Below, in pieces: positions 1-8,689 of a stretch of 64,000 nucleotides of DNA. The translations under genes and the position numbers were made by a program. Source of the DNA: Nocardia salmonicida NBRC 13393. GTDB taxonomy: Bacteria; Actinomycetota; Actinomycetes; Mycobacteriales; Mycobacteriaceae. Numbering within the stretch: position 1 is the stretch's first letter; every line of letters begins with the position of its first letter. The stretch spans positions 1 through 64,000 of the forward strand of contig NZ_BDBR01000018.1 in NCBI RefSeq assembly GCF_001613085.1, read 5' to 3'. The notes beneath the pieces were generated by a model that ran no database searches, had not been told where the DNA came from, and saw nothing but the letters and a program-made list of their open reading frames with translations.

Positions 1-103
1 GTGGGCGCGGACTGTGTGAGAACTCTGACACGTGGTCATCCTGACAGCTGTCGGAAACGGGCACCGGCCTTCGGGCAGTACGCCGTCGCTCCCGATCCCA
101 TCG

Positions 104-136
104 GATACTAAATAGTATCCGATACCTTATAGTATC
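104..136. promoter_or_regulatory. Tandem palindromic operator and -10 box of a leaderless TetR gene
   Basis: Two copies of the pattern GATAC-N6-GTATC lie at 104-119 and 121-136, 17 bp apart centre to centre. The first is part of an 18-bp perfect palindrome (103-120). A good -10 box, TATAGT, occupies 128-133 inside the second copy and puts the transcription start at about 140, the A of the ATG of the next gene. That gene would be leaderless and its repressor would cover its own -10. Palindromes are seen directly; autoregulation is inferred. Confidence 0.7.
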
Positions 137-139
137 CAT

Positions 140-763
140 ATGGTAGAGAAGTCCCCTCCGATCAGTCGCCGTCGACAGGCGACCCGTCGGCGACTGATCG
201 AAGCCGCGCTCGACGTCTTCGCTGAACGGGGCTTCGGCAGCAGCACGGTGGATCAGGTGTGCGAACGAGCCCAGTTCACCAAGGGCGCCTTCTATTCCAA
301 CTTCGCGGCATTGGACGAGCTGTTCCTCGCCGCGTGGGAACAGCGCTCGGCGCAGATGCTGGCCGCCGTCGAGGCGTTGGTCGCCGATCGAGTGTGCGCA
401 CAGGTGTCATCGACGCGCGACGTCGTCGAGCAGGTGCTCGAAACGATTCCCGTCGACGACAAGTGGTATCGCCTCACGGCCGAATTCACCGCCCACGCTC
501 TGCGTAACCCGTCGCTCAAGCGGGTGGTGGCCGCGCGTGAGGAGACCATCCTCGCGACGCTGATGCCCCTGCTCGAGCTGCTCGTCGCGCAATTGGGGCG
601 CGAGATCACCGACGCCGCGGCGTTCGGTTCCGCCTTGGTTGCCGTGCACGACGGCACGACTGTGCAATGCCTCATCGACTCCGATACCGACGCCGCGCGA
701 GCCCGTCGGACCGATCTGTTCGTCCTGCTCGTCGAGCACCACACCAGGGAGATCCGTTCATGA
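140..763 (+). CDS. TetR/AcrR family transcriptional regulator
   Basis: A 207-residue protein with an N-terminal TetR helix-turn-helix at about residues 10-60 (AALDVFAERGFGSSTVDQVC followed by FTKGAFYSNF, the recognition-helix signature) and a variable ligand-binding helical domain behind it. Length is normal for the family. The ATG at 140 falls where transcription should start from the -10 at 128-133, so no Shine-Dalgarno is expected. Its stop overlaps the ATG of the next gene (ATGA), so the two are translationally coupled. The likely role is repression of itself and the downstream flavoprotein, relieved by an unknown, perhaps steroid-like, ligand. Confidence 0.9.
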   Translation: MVEKSPPISRRRQATRRRLIEAALDVFAERGFGSSTVDQVCERAQFTKGAFYSNFAALDELFLAAWEQRSAQMLAAVEALVADRVCAQVSSTRDVVEQVLETIPVDDKWYRLTAEFTAHALRNPSLKRVVAAREETILATLMPLLELLVAQLGREITDAAAFGSALVAVHDGTTVQCLIDSDTDAARARRTDLFVLLVEHHTREIRS

Positions 764-2433
764 CCGACACATTCGAACCCGATGTCATCGTGGTCGGCGC
801 GGGCCTGGCGGGCCTGGTCGCCACCCACGAGCTGGCCGCCGCGGGGCGCCGGGTGCTGGTCCTCGACCAGGAGAACCGCGACAACTTGGGCGGGCAGGCG
901 TTCTGGTCTCTCGGTGGACTGTTCCTGGTCGACAGCCCCGAGCAACGCCGCATGGGCATCAAGGATTCCTACGAACTCGCACTACAGGATTGGCTGGGTT
1001 CGGCGGCCTTCGACCGGCTCGACGGCGAGGACATCTGGCCGCGCCGGTGGGCGGAGGCGTATGTCCGTTTCGCGGCGACCGAGAAGCGTCGATACCTGCG
1101 CGACCTCGGGCTGCGGTTGGTGCCGTTGGTGGGGTGGGCGGAGCGAGGCTCCGGGTCGGCCACCGGTCACGGCAACTCGGTGCCTCGGTTCCACCTCACG
1201 TGGGGGACCGGTCCGGAGGTCGTTCGGGTGTTTCGCGAGCCTGTCGAACGCGCCGAGCGGGCCGGGCTCGTCCGATTCGCGTTTCGGCATCAGGTCGACG
1301 AGCTCCTCGTCGAGGGTGATGCCTGCGTCGGCGTCCGCGGCACCATCTTGGAAAGCAGTGCCACGGCACGCGGCGTCGCATCGTCGCGATCCGAGGCCGG
1401 ATCTTTCGAATACCGCGCACCGGCGGTCATCGTCACCTCCGGGGGTATCGGCCACAACCACGACCTGATTCGGAAGAGCTGGCCGACCGAACGGCTCGGC
1501 GCCGCGCCGAAGCACCTGATCTCGGGGGTCCCCGCGCATGTGGACGGACGGATGCTCGCGATCAGTGAGCAGGCCGGGGCCAGCATCGTCAATCGCGACC
1601 GTCTGTGGGCCTACACCGAAGGCATCCACAACTGGGATCCGGTCTGGCCCGACCACGCGATCCGGATCATCCCCGGTCCGTCGTCGTTGTGGTTCGACGC
1701 GACCGGACAGCGCATGCCCGCACCACATTTCCCCGGTTTCGACAGCCTCGCCACGATGAAGCAGATCCTGGCGACGGGGCACGACTACTCCTGGTTCGTG
1801 CTCACCCAAACCATCATCGAAAAAGAGTTCGCGCTGTCGGGATCCGAACAGAACCCCGACATCACCGGCAAGAGCATTCGCCAAGTCCTCGGCAATCGTC
1901 TCGCCAAGGGCGCGCCGGGACCGGTGGAGAAGTTCAAGCAGAACGGGCAGGACTTCGTGGTGGCCGACACCCTCGCCGAACTCGTCGAAGGCATGAACAA
2001 ATTGGCCAGAGGCCCGCAACTGGACGCCGCCGACATGGAACGTCAGATCGTGGCCCGTGATCGCGAACTGGACAATCCCTTCAGCAAAGACCTTCAACTG
2101 ATGGCGATCGAGAACGCCCGCCGATCACGCAGCGACCGACTGGCGCGGGTCGCCGCACCGCATCGGATCCTGGACCCGGCGCACGGCCCGCTCATCGCTG
2201 TCCGCCTCAATATCCTGACCCGAAAGACCTTGGGCGGCATCGAGACCGACCTCGACAGCCAGGTGCTCCGCCCCGACGGCACGCCACTGACAGGGCTCTA
2301 CGCCGCCGGCGAGGTGGCGGGCTTCGGCGGAGGCGGTGTCCACGGTTACAACGCGCTCGAAGGCACGTTCCTGGGCGGATGCATCTTCTCCGGCCGCGCG
2401 GCCGGTCGCGCACTCGCCCGAAAATCGGAGTGA
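760..2433 (+). CDS. FAD-binding dehydrogenase (ketosteroid delta-1-dehydrogenase/fumarate reductase-like flavoprotein)
   Basis: A 557-residue protein starting at the ATG that overlaps the TetR stop. The N-terminus has a Rossmann dinucleotide fold (DVIVVGAGLAGLVATHELAA) with the Glu/Asp-rich second strand (VLVLDQEN). The C-terminus has the second FAD contact typical of the FAD_binding_2 family (GLYAAGEVAGFGGGGVHGYN, then LEGTFLGGCIFSGRAAG). It probably uses FAD to oxidise or desaturate a cyclic or steroid-like substrate. The family is secure; the substrate is unknown. Coupling to a TetR gene suggests an inducible catabolic step. Confidence 0.85.
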   Translation: MTDTFEPDVIVVGAGLAGLVATHELAAAGRRVLVLDQENRDNLGGQAFWSLGGLFLVDSPEQRRMGIKDSYELALQDWLGSAAFDRLDGEDIWPRRWAEAYVRFAATEKRRYLRDLGLRLVPLVGWAERGSGSATGHGNSVPRFHLTWGTGPEVVRVFREPVERAERAGLVRFAFRHQVDELLVEGDACVGVRGTILESSATARGVASSRSEAGSFEYRAPAVIVTSGGIGHNHDLIRKSWPTERLGAAPKHLISGVPAHVDGRMLAISEQAGASIVNRDRLWAYTEGIHNWDPVWPDHAIRIIPGPSSLWFDATGQRMPAPHFPGFDSLATMKQILATGHDYSWFVLTQTIIEKEFALSGSEQNPDITGKSIRQVLGNRLAKGAPGPVEKFKQNGQDFVVADTLAELVEGMNKLARGPQLDAADMERQIVARDRELDNPFSKDLQLMAIENARRSRSDRLARVAAPHRILDPAHGPLIAVRLNILTRKTLGGIETDLDSQVLRPDGTPLTGLYAAGEVAGFGGGGVHGYNALEGTFLGGCIFSGRAAGRALARKSE

Positions 2434-2452
2434 TGACCGCTAGCCTGTGAAT

Positions 2453-2502
2453 GCAACACTTTGAACATGAACTGTTGCTTACGTTGCTTTGGGTGCTAGC
2501 GT
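2453..2502 (+). promoter_or_regulatory. Promoter and inverted repeat upstream of second TetR gene
   Basis: An inverted repeat, GCAACA (2453-2458) and TGTTGC (2473-2478), overlaps a plausible -35 TTGCTT (2475-2480). After 16 bp comes a -10-like TAGCGT (2497-2502), six bases before the ATG at 2509. The mRNA would be leaderless or nearly so. The repeat is a candidate autorepressor site. Confidence 0.45.
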
Positions 2503-2508
2503 AGGGGC

Positions 2509-3162
2509 ATGCATCAGAACGTGGCCGCGTTCCTCGTCGGCGGCATGGGCGGAGGGTCCGACGAACACGACGACCGGACCGCACAGCGGGTTCTCGACGC
2601 CGCGGTCACGGAGATCGCGGCCTCGGGGATGGGCAAGCTCAAGATCGACCCGGTCGCCCGTCGAGCGGGGGTGAACCGGGCGACGATCTATCGCCGTTTC
2701 GGTGACCTCGACGGCTTGCTCGAGGCGGTGACCATGCGTGAAGGTCGCCGCATGGCCGAGACGGTGGCCGAGGCCGTGGCCGGTCGCACCGATCACCGTG
2801 AGCGTGCGGTGGAGGCGTTCGTGGCGTGTCTGCGGATGGCGCGGGAGCATCCGGTGATCGCGCGGGTCGCCGCCCTCGAGCCGCAGGCGCTGATCGAGGC
2901 GGGGCTGGCCGACGACGCGGCGTTGCTGTCGCTGGGTGGCGCGGTCGTCGCCGAACAGTTGCGTGCGGCCCGATCCGACGGGCTGGCAACGCATCTGGAT
3001 CCCGACGAGGCCGGGCGCACCGTCGCGATGCTGTTCGCCGCGTGCGTGGTGCTGCCGACCAAGCACGGTGTCGATCTGCGCACCGACGAATCGGTGCGCG
3101 CGTACGCGCGCCGCACCCTGATCCCCATGATCTTCGGGCCCGACGAAGCGGCTCGGCAGTGA
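2509..3162 (+). CDS. TetR/AcrR family transcriptional regulator
   Basis: A 217-residue protein. The helix-turn-helix spans about residues 25-70: a helix ending VLDAAVTEIAASGMGKLKID, then VARRAGVNRATIYRRFGDLD, with the standard TIYRRF recognition helix. The remaining C-terminal part is helical and unassigned. The ATG lies six bases after a -10-like box, so leaderless translation is likely. It is followed after 14 bp by a DUF2236 gene on the same strand, the obvious candidate target. Ligand unknown. Confidence 0.88.
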   Translation: MHQNVAAFLVGGMGGGSDEHDDRTAQRVLDAAVTEIAASGMGKLKIDPVARRAGVNRATIYRRFGDLDGLLEAVTMREGRRMAETVAEAVAGRTDHRERAVEAFVACLRMAREHPVIARVAALEPQALIEAGLADDAALLSLGGAVVAEQLRAARSDGLATHLDPDEAGRTVAMLFAACVVLPTKHGVDLRTDESVRAYARRTLIPMIFGPDEAARQ

Positions 3163-3176
3163 GAGGAACGATCCCG

Positions 3177-4214
3177 ATGAGCAACCACAACGACGTGGTA
3201 CCCCACCAGGACTACGGATTCTTCGGCCCGGATTCGGTGGCCTGGAGAGTGTTCCGGTACCCGACCACCCTGTCGGTGGCGTTCCAGCGCACCGCGGTGA
3301 CAGAGATGTTCGAGCCGTTCCTGATGGCCTCGGTCGCCGATACCGGCGCGGTCCTGAACCGCCCCGATATCCGCTTCGACCGGACCTTGCAGTACATGGC
3401 GACCCTGGTCTTCGGCGACACCGCCTCGGTGCTGAAAGCCTCGCAGGTGCTGGTGAGGATCCACACCAAGATCACCGGAATCGAACCGATCAGCGGATTG
3501 CGTTACGACGCCAACGATCCCGACGCGCAGCTGTGGATTCATCTGACCGCGTGGCATTCGGTGCTGTACTGCTACGAGAAGTTCGGCCCCGGCCCGTTGA
3601 GCGAAGACGACGACCTCCGCTATTGGGCCGAATGCGCCCGCGCCGCACAGTTCCAGACCATCGATCCCGCCGCGGTACCGCACTCGCGCGAGCAGATGCG
3701 CGCCTACTACGCACGCATGAAACCGGTTCTGGCCGCGCGGGTCGTGACCCAGGAGCATGTGGACCATCTCCTCGACGGGGCCAGACTGATGGTGCCGCGG
3801 CGTCGGGGAATGCGCCCGCTCGCCGAGGTCAACCGGGTGCTGTTCCGGGCCGCGACCATCGCGACACTGCCGCGGTGGATGCGCACGATGGCCGGTATCC
3901 GGCAGAACGCGGTCACCGACGCCGCGATCACCGCGGTGATGCGAGTGCTGTTCGGTGCACTCGACCGCAGCGTCTCCGCGCAACGGTTCATCGTCGCGAC
4001 CAACAGCCCGCACACCGCACCGGTGGTGGACCCGATCCTGTGTGATGTGGCGCCGAAGAACCCGGTCGTGCGGACCCCGGAGCAGGCGCGCGCCGAATTC
4101 GGTGTGCCGACCCCGGCCGAGCAGTACGCGGCCATCCGCACCGCCCGCGGTGCTGCCGAGCTGCCCGACCACGCAGACCGCGACGGCGCCGAACCTCTAC
4201 TCAGCTTTCAGTGA
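3177..4214 (+). CDS. DUF2236 (MpaB/latex-clearing-type) oxygenase-like protein
   Basis: A 345-residue protein. The start is the ATG at 3177, preceded by GAGAGGAACG as ribosome-binding site; longer in-frame starts would run into the TetR gene. The N-terminal WRVFRYPTTLSVAFQRTAV and the central WIHLTAWHSVLYCYEKFG block, with a conserved His, fit the DUF2236 fold shared by mycophenolate cleavage enzyme MpaB and heme-dependent rubber oxygenase Lcp. It could be a heme-binding oxygenase; the substrate cannot be read. Its last 14 bp overlap the 3' end of the convergent epoxide hydrolase gene. Confidence 0.8.
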   Translation: MSNHNDVVPHQDYGFFGPDSVAWRVFRYPTTLSVAFQRTAVTEMFEPFLMASVADTGAVLNRPDIRFDRTLQYMATLVFGDTASVLKASQVLVRIHTKITGIEPISGLRYDANDPDAQLWIHLTAWHSVLYCYEKFGPGPLSEDDDLRYWAECARAAQFQTIDPAAVPHSREQMRAYYARMKPVLAARVVTQEHVDHLLDGARLMVPRRRGMRPLAEVNRVLFRAATIATLPRWMRTMAGIRQNAVTDAAITAVMRVLFGALDRSVSAQRFIVATNSPHTAPVVDPILCDVAPKNPVVRTPEQARAEFGVPTPAEQYAAIRTARGAAELPDHADRDGAEPLLSFQ

Positions 4215-5352
4215 CGGAAATACCGCGGAAGAACGTACGGATATCGTCGGCGAGCAGTTCCGTCTCCTCCATCGCGGGGAAGTGACCGCCCTCGGTGAAC
4301 TCGCTCCAGTGGTCGACCGCCTTCCACGGGTCCAACGCACGGCGCATGAGCGGGTGGGTGTCGAACACGGCCCATCCGGACGGCACGCCGGAGGCCATGA
4401 GCCAGTCGAGTCCGGAGTGCTCGCCCTCGTAGTAGAACTGCGCGCTCGACGCACCGCTGCGGGTGAACCAGTACAGGCTGATGTTGGTGAGTAGCTGGTC
4501 GCGGTCGACCGACTCGTCCGGCGTCCGGAACGCGCCGCCGTTCCTGGTCTTGAACTTCTCGGCGATCCACGCGAGCTGACCGACCGGCGAGTCGGTCAGC
4601 GCCGCACCGATCGTGTCGGGCCGGTGGTTCTGCATCTCCAGGTATCCGCGCTCGGCCGCGTCCTCGGTGCGCACCGCCTCGATCTGGGCGATCTCGTCCT
4701 CGGACAGATCTTCGGGGTAAGGGAACTTGTCGCCGACCAACCCGAGCCACCGGGGGTCCGCGCCGATGTGTGTGCCGATGACGCGCTCCGGGTAGAGCGC
4801 CGCGAGGCGGCCGGTGGTGCCCGAACCGATATCGGTGCCGTGGGCCGCGAACCTCTCGTAGCCCAGACGCGTCATGATCTCGGCATAGGCCTCCGTCGTC
4901 CGCGCCAGCTCCCAGCCGGTCCCGGACAGCGGGGTGGAGAACCCGAAGCCGGGCAGCGCCGGGACGACCACGTGGAACTCGTCGGTCAGCAGCGGGATGA
5001 GGTGCTGGTACTCGACGAACGAGCCCGGCCAGCCGTGGTTCAGGATCAGCGGGGTGGCCTGCGGGTTCGCTGATCGCGCGTGGACGACGTGGAACGTCTG
5101 GCCGTCGACGACTGTCGTGAACTGTTCGTACTCGTTGAGCTTCGCTTCCTGCGCACGCCAGTCGAACCCGTCGCGCCAGTACTCGGCGAGCTCCTTCAGA
5201 TACCCCAGCGGAATGCCCCGGCTGAAGTCGGTGCGATCGTCACGGCCCGGCACGGGGATCGGCCAGCGCGTGCGTGCCAGCCGGTCGCGCAGGTCGTCGA
5301 CGTCGGCCTGCGGGATGTCGATGCGAAACGGTGTGAGTGCGTTCTCGGTCAT
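4201..5352 (-). CDS. Epoxide hydrolase family protein (alpha/beta hydrolase with EHN domain)
   Basis: A 383-residue protein. Residues 5-110 match the epoxide hydrolase N-terminal domain (PFRIDIPQADVDDLRDRLAR, then WRAQEAKLNEYEQFTT). The oxyanion motif HGWPGS starts at His106. The nucleophile is Asp174 in HGTDIGSG and the base is His357 in EGGHFPA. Asp rather than Ser as nucleophile points to epoxide opening via an ester intermediate. An in-frame GTG three codons upstream (5361) is an alternative start. It is divergent from a WYL regulator across a gap of about 60 bp, which probably controls it. Confidence 0.88.
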   Translation of the reverse strand: MTENALTPFRIDIPQADVDDLRDRLARTRWPIPVPGRDDRTDFSRGIPLGYLKELAEYWRDGFDWRAQEAKLNEYEQFTTVVDGQTFHVVHARSANPQATPLILNHGWPGSFVEYQHLIPLLTDEFHVVVPALPGFGFSTPLSGTGWELARTTEAYAEIMTRLGYERFAAHGTDIGSGTTGRLAALYPERVIGTHIGADPRWLGLVGDKFPYPEDLSEDEIAQIEAVRTEDAAERGYLEMQNHRPDTIGAALTDSPVGQLAWIAEKFKTRNGGAFRTPDESVDRDQLLTNISLYWFTRSGASSAQFYYEGEHSGLDWLMASGVPSGWAVFDTHPLMRRALDPWKAVDHWSEFTEGGHFPAMEETELLADDIRTFFRGISVTES

Positions 5353-5415
5353 GACATCCACGTTCCCGGGTAATGCGGCAGGTTAGCTTCCGCAATTGCT
5401 GAAATGATCGAGAAC

Positions 5416-6399
5416 ATGTTGGAGACCTCGGCCCGCCTGCTCGAACTGCTGTCGTTGCTCCAGCTCAAACGCGACTGGACGAGCTCCGAGCTCGCCGGTC
5501 GGCTCGAGGTGAGCACCAGGACCGTGCGCGCCGACATCGGCAAGCTGCGTTCGCTCGGCTATCCCGTGAACGCGCGCCCCGGCGTCGCGGGCGGATACCG
5601 GCTGGCCGCCGGAACGGCGATGCCCCCACTCCTGCTCGACGACGACGAGGCCGTCGCCGTGGCGGTTGGACTGGGTGCGGTCGCGACCCAGCGGCTCGGA
5701 GTCGAGGAGACATCGCTCACCGCGCTCGCGAAGCTGGAGCAAGTGCTGCCCTCGCGCCTGCGTCGGCGCGTCGAGGCGGTCCGCGAGGCGACGAGCGTCG
5801 TGCCAGGGGCTGAGCCGCCGCTCGATCTCTCGGTTCTCGGCGCGGTCGCCGCCGCGATCCGCGGCCACGAACGGATCCGGTTCGGCTACACCAAGTACGG
5901 GGGCGGCGAAGGCGCCCGCCACACGGAACCGCAACGGCTGGTGAGCTGGGGGCCGTTCTGGTACCTGCTCGCGTGGGATATCGACCGGGACGACTGGCGG
6001 GTCTTCCGTGTCGACCGCATGGTTCCGCGCGCGCCGACGGGTGCGCGGTTCCAGCCGCGGGTGATCCCGGCCGACGATGTTGTCGCCTACGTCGTCGGAC
6101 GCGTCAGCAAAGCGGGCTGGAAATACCGCGCCCGGGTACTCGTGCATGCCCCCGCCGCCGAGGTCGCCGCGAAGATCACCATCCCGGTCGATATCGAGGC
6201 GGTCGACGAGTCCACGTGCCGTGTCGAGCTGGGTTCCGACGACCCGGACCGGCTCGCGCTGTGGCTGACACAGCTCGACGTCGACATCGAGGTGATCGAC
6301 GGAGACGAACTCGCCATGGCCTTCGATCGCCTCGCGACGAGATTGCGTCGCGCGGCCGGCGCCGGCCCTTACCTTGTCGGCGAAAAAGGCGCAGAATGA
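5416..6399 (+). CDS. YafY-type HTH and WYL-domain transcriptional regulator
   Basis: About 327 residues. Residues 1-60 hold a winged helix with the family opening SARLLELLSLLQLKRDWTSS and RLEVSTRTVRADIGKLRSLG. Residues about 130-220 form a WYL domain, with the name-giving motif visible in GPFWYLLAWDIDRDDWRVF. WYL domains sense small ligands or nucleic acids. I prefer the ATG at 5416 because family members begin with MLETSARLL; the ATG at 5404 is also possible. Divergent orientation to the epoxide hydrolase suggests local control. Confidence 0.87.
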   Translation: MLETSARLLELLSLLQLKRDWTSSELAGRLEVSTRTVRADIGKLRSLGYPVNARPGVAGGYRLAAGTAMPPLLLDDDEAVAVAVGLGAVATQRLGVEETSLTALAKLEQVLPSRLRRRVEAVREATSVVPGAEPPLDLSVLGAVAAAIRGHERIRFGYTKYGGGEGARHTEPQRLVSWGPFWYLLAWDIDRDDWRVFRVDRMVPRAPTGARFQPRVIPADDVVAYVVGRVSKAGWKYRARVLVHAPAAEVAAKITIPVDIEAVDESTCRVELGSDDPDRLALWLTQLDVDIEVIDGDELAMAFDRLATRLRRAAGAGPYLVGEKGAE

Positions 6400-6608
6400 T
6401 GTGCGTATACCGGCTTCAAGGTTTGCGACCGGTGGGCACTGAATGCCTGCCGGGCACCATCGGGGCGTGCATCCTCCGTGATGGCAGTGCTCTACTGCAT
6501 CGCCCCCCGAGCGTCACACCATGCTGAACGCCGGGCGCGGCGAAGGCTGCCTGTAGCGAATGCGAGCCCCCTCCGCCGGCTCGGCGTGACTACTAGTTGG
6601 GAAACGCC

Positions 6609-7043
6609 ATGTCAGAGGAGAACAAAGCTACAGCCAAGCGCATTTTCGACGCGTGGAACGAGCGAGACCTCGATGTATTCGACGAGCTGATGTCCGCCGA
6701 CGCCATCGACCACGATCCGCAGAATCCGTTCGCCGAGGTCCATGGTCCCGACGGCATCAAACGGCTCGTGCAGATGTACCTCGCCGCTTTCTCGGATCAA
6801 CGATTCCTTGTCAACGAACAAATCGCCGAAGGCGACTTCGTCACTACCCGCTGGACGGGAACAGGAACCAATGACGGCGAAATGATGGGCATGCCCGCCA
6901 CCGGCAAATCGGCAGTCGTTCAGGGAATTACGATCAATCGTTTCCGCGACGGCAAGATCGTCGAGAGTTGGGCGACCTGGGACACGCTCGGGATGATGCA
7001 GCAACTCGGAGTCGTCCCGTCGGCACACTCTGCGACAACCTGA
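6609..7043 (+). CDS. SnoaL-like ester cyclase family protein
   Basis: A 144-residue protein of the NTF2-like SnoaL/DUF4440 type. It opens with NKATAKRIFDAWNERDLDVF and continues with VHGPDGIKRLVQMYLAAFSD and a final strand pair ending GKIVESWATWDTLGMMQQLG, which is highly typical. Such proteins form cone-shaped barrels binding hydrophobic substrates; some are polyketide cyclases, most have no known reaction. The ATG at 6609 is preferred (GGGAAA upstream); 6597 is an alternative. The 209 bases before it hold no gene I can support. Confidence 0.85.
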   Translation: MSEENKATAKRIFDAWNERDLDVFDELMSADAIDHDPQNPFAEVHGPDGIKRLVQMYLAAFSDQRFLVNEQIAEGDFVTTRWTGTGTNDGEMMGMPATGKSAVVQGITINRFRDGKIVESWATWDTLGMMQQLGVVPSAHSATT

Positions 7044-7126
7044 CCCGTGACAAGGCGCTGAGCCGCAGTCGGAGGATAGTCCGCAACCGTCTCCATAGCC
7101 CGGTGCGCTGGACTCGCGGGTGTTCC

Positions 7127-7921
7127 CTAGGCGAGGAAGGCGCTGATTTCCGCTGCTGTCTCTGCCGGACGTTCGAGGTGTACCAGATGCCCGGTATCGG
7201 GTAGGTCTACGCGGCGAATGTCGGGAACCATCGCCGCGACGATCTCGGCGATGACGCGAAAGTCCTCCACATCGTCGGCGCCGGTGATCAGTAGCACCGG
7301 CATGGCCAGATCTGGCAAGCACTCGATGTGGGGTCGCGCCAGTGGTATCTCTCGATCGGCGTCCACCCAGACGCGGCAGGCATCCGTGGCGATGGTGGCC
7401 CGCAGTTGGGCGGCCATCCCCGGATCGCGGCGGGTAGTGGTGAACAACGGGTGGTGGAACCACATGTCCCTGACACGTTCGAGGTCTCCAGTGCGGGCAG
7501 CCCGGCTCAACTCGAGCCAGTGCGCCCGCCACCTGTCCGACCAGTCCCAGCCGGCAAGTCCTGGACTGATCAGCACCAGGCGATCGACCCGATCCGGATA
7601 GGTGAGTGCGAAGTCGACAGCGATCCTGCCCCCCATGGAGGCACCGGTCAGCGAGGTCCGTTCGATGCCCAGTCCGTCGAGCAGTGCGGCCAAGTCGTCG
7701 GCATGACGAAACTCTGCGGTAGTTCGGTCCTCTGATGCGCCACAGCCGCGGAGGTCATACCGCACGCAGTGGTGTGTCGCCGTGAGCTGTGGCCACAGCG
7801 GGTCCCAAGTCGAATGATCTCCCCCCGCTCCGGGTACTAGGACATGCGGTGGGCCTTCCCCGGCGACTTCGGCCCATAGTTCCACGCCCGATGCCGCTGT
7901 GATCCGATGTACTTCCGGCAC
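7127..7921 (-). CDS. Alpha/beta hydrolase
   Basis: A 264-residue protein starting at GTG 7921, chosen because AAGGAG lies seven bases upstream; a longer in-frame reading to 8020 has no such site. Features are the oxyanion loop VPGAGGDHSTWDPLW, the nucleophile elbow LTGASMGGRIA with catalytic Ser, a probable acid in LLITGADDVEDF and the terminal catalytic His in LPDTGHLVHLERP. This is the 3-oxoadipate enol-lactonase-like layout, but the substrate is not identifiable. The gene lies 117 bp downstream of the SMR exporter on the same strand; whether it shares that transcript is unclear. Confidence 0.85.
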   Translation of the reverse strand: MPEVHRITAASGVELWAEVAGEGPPHVLVPGAGGDHSTWDPLWPQLTATHHCVRYDLRGCGASEDRTTAEFRHADDLAALLDGLGIERTSLTGASMGGRIAVDFALTYPDRVDRLVLISPGLAGWDWSDRWRAHWLELSRAARTGDLERVRDMWFHHPLFTTTRRDPGMAAQLRATIATDACRVWVDADREIPLARPHIECLPDLAMPVLLITGADDVEDFRVIAEIVAAMVPDIRRVDLPDTGHLVHLERPAETAAEISAFLA

Positions 7922-8038
7922 GGCATCTCCTTGACGTAACCCTCGTTGATTCGCAATCTCGTTGTCCCGCAAACTGATCAGAGGCGGGCGACCTTCAAGA
8001 CCGACAAGCGATCGTCGCACAACTGCGCGGGGTTCGCG

Positions 8039-8353
8039 TCAGTGCGCCATTTTGAGCCCGACCACGCCGGCAACGATCATCACCAGGAACACGGCCTTCA
8101 CTACCGAGAACGCCTCGGCGCCGGTGACCATGGCATAGGTGACGGTCAGGACCGCGCCGATCCCCACCCAGACCGCGTACGCGGTGCCGAGGGGGAGATC
8201 GCGCATAGCCAGCGCCAGCCCGGCCATGCTGGCTACCAGAGCAACACCGAACACCACAGTCGGGACGATTCGGGTGAACCCTTCGGTCCGACCCAGCGCG
8301 GTGGCCCACACTGCTTCCAGCACACCGGAGATGACGAGCAGAATCCATGACAT
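8039..8353 (-). CDS. gdx: SMR family exporter, probable guanidinium exporter (Gdx/SugE type)
   Basis: A 104-residue protein with four transmembrane helices, the size of a small-multidrug-resistance protomer. The first helix SWILLVISGVLEAVWATALG carries the essential Glu14 and Trp17; the last helix is FLVMIVAGVVGLKMAH. SMR proteins are antiparallel dimers; the SugE/Gdx branch exports guanidinium for protons. The specific call rests on a guanidine-III riboswitch just upstream. The ATG at 8353 has a perfect AGGAGG (8360-8365) six bases away; the nearby ATG at 8348 is out of frame. Confidence 0.88.
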   Translation of the reverse strand: MSWILLVISGVLEAVWATALGRTEGFTRIVPTVVFGVALVASMAGLALAMRDLPLGTAYAVWVGIGAVLTVTYAMVTGAEAFSVVKAVFLVMIVAGVVGLKMAH

Positions 8354-8367
8354 GACGAGCCTCCTGT

Positions 8368-8408
8368 GGCCGTCTTGTCGCGTTCCGGGTACGGCTACCC
8401 TCGTCCGG
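8368..8408 (-). promoter_or_regulatory. Guanidine-III (ykkC-III) riboswitch
   Basis: The minus strand reads CCGGACGAGG, then GTAGCCGTACCCGG, then a variable loop, then ACAAGACGGCC. These are, in order, the conserved segments of the roughly 41-nt guanidine-III aptamer (CCGGACGAGG...GCCGUACCCGG...GACAAGACGGC), a pseudoknot that binds guanidinium. It ends two bases before the AGGAGG ribosome-binding site of the SMR gene, so ligand binding most simply controls ribosome access. The match is from memory of the consensus; a covariance-model search would settle it. Confidence 0.88.
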
Positions 8409-8659
8409 GACCCCTGTTCGGGCTCATTGCCAAGCTGTCACACCGGCAATCTCTTGGCAAGCGGGTGGTGGGTGAAGTCACCACCCGCCGCGACAGCTCA
8501 GCCAGGCACGGGCGTTCTGCGTCTGAGGGGCGCAGAACACGATCATTCCGGCCTGCGGTCCCTGGATTCACCATGATGGCCTGCGCACCCGGAACCTGGC
8601 GCGGGACAAGGGAAATGGCACAGGGAGGGGCCTGCCGTGACCGAGAAGACCAAGTATCC

Positions 8660-8689
8660 GCGATCGCCGAACGCGCGATCGGCGATCGC
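8660..8689. repeat. Perfect 10-bp inverted repeat
   Basis: GCGATCGCCG at 8660-8669 is repeated inverted as CGGCGATCGC at 8680-8689 with a 10-bp spacer. There is no T-run after it on either strand, so it is not an obvious terminator. It lies in the geneless stretch; function unknown. Confidence 0.6.
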
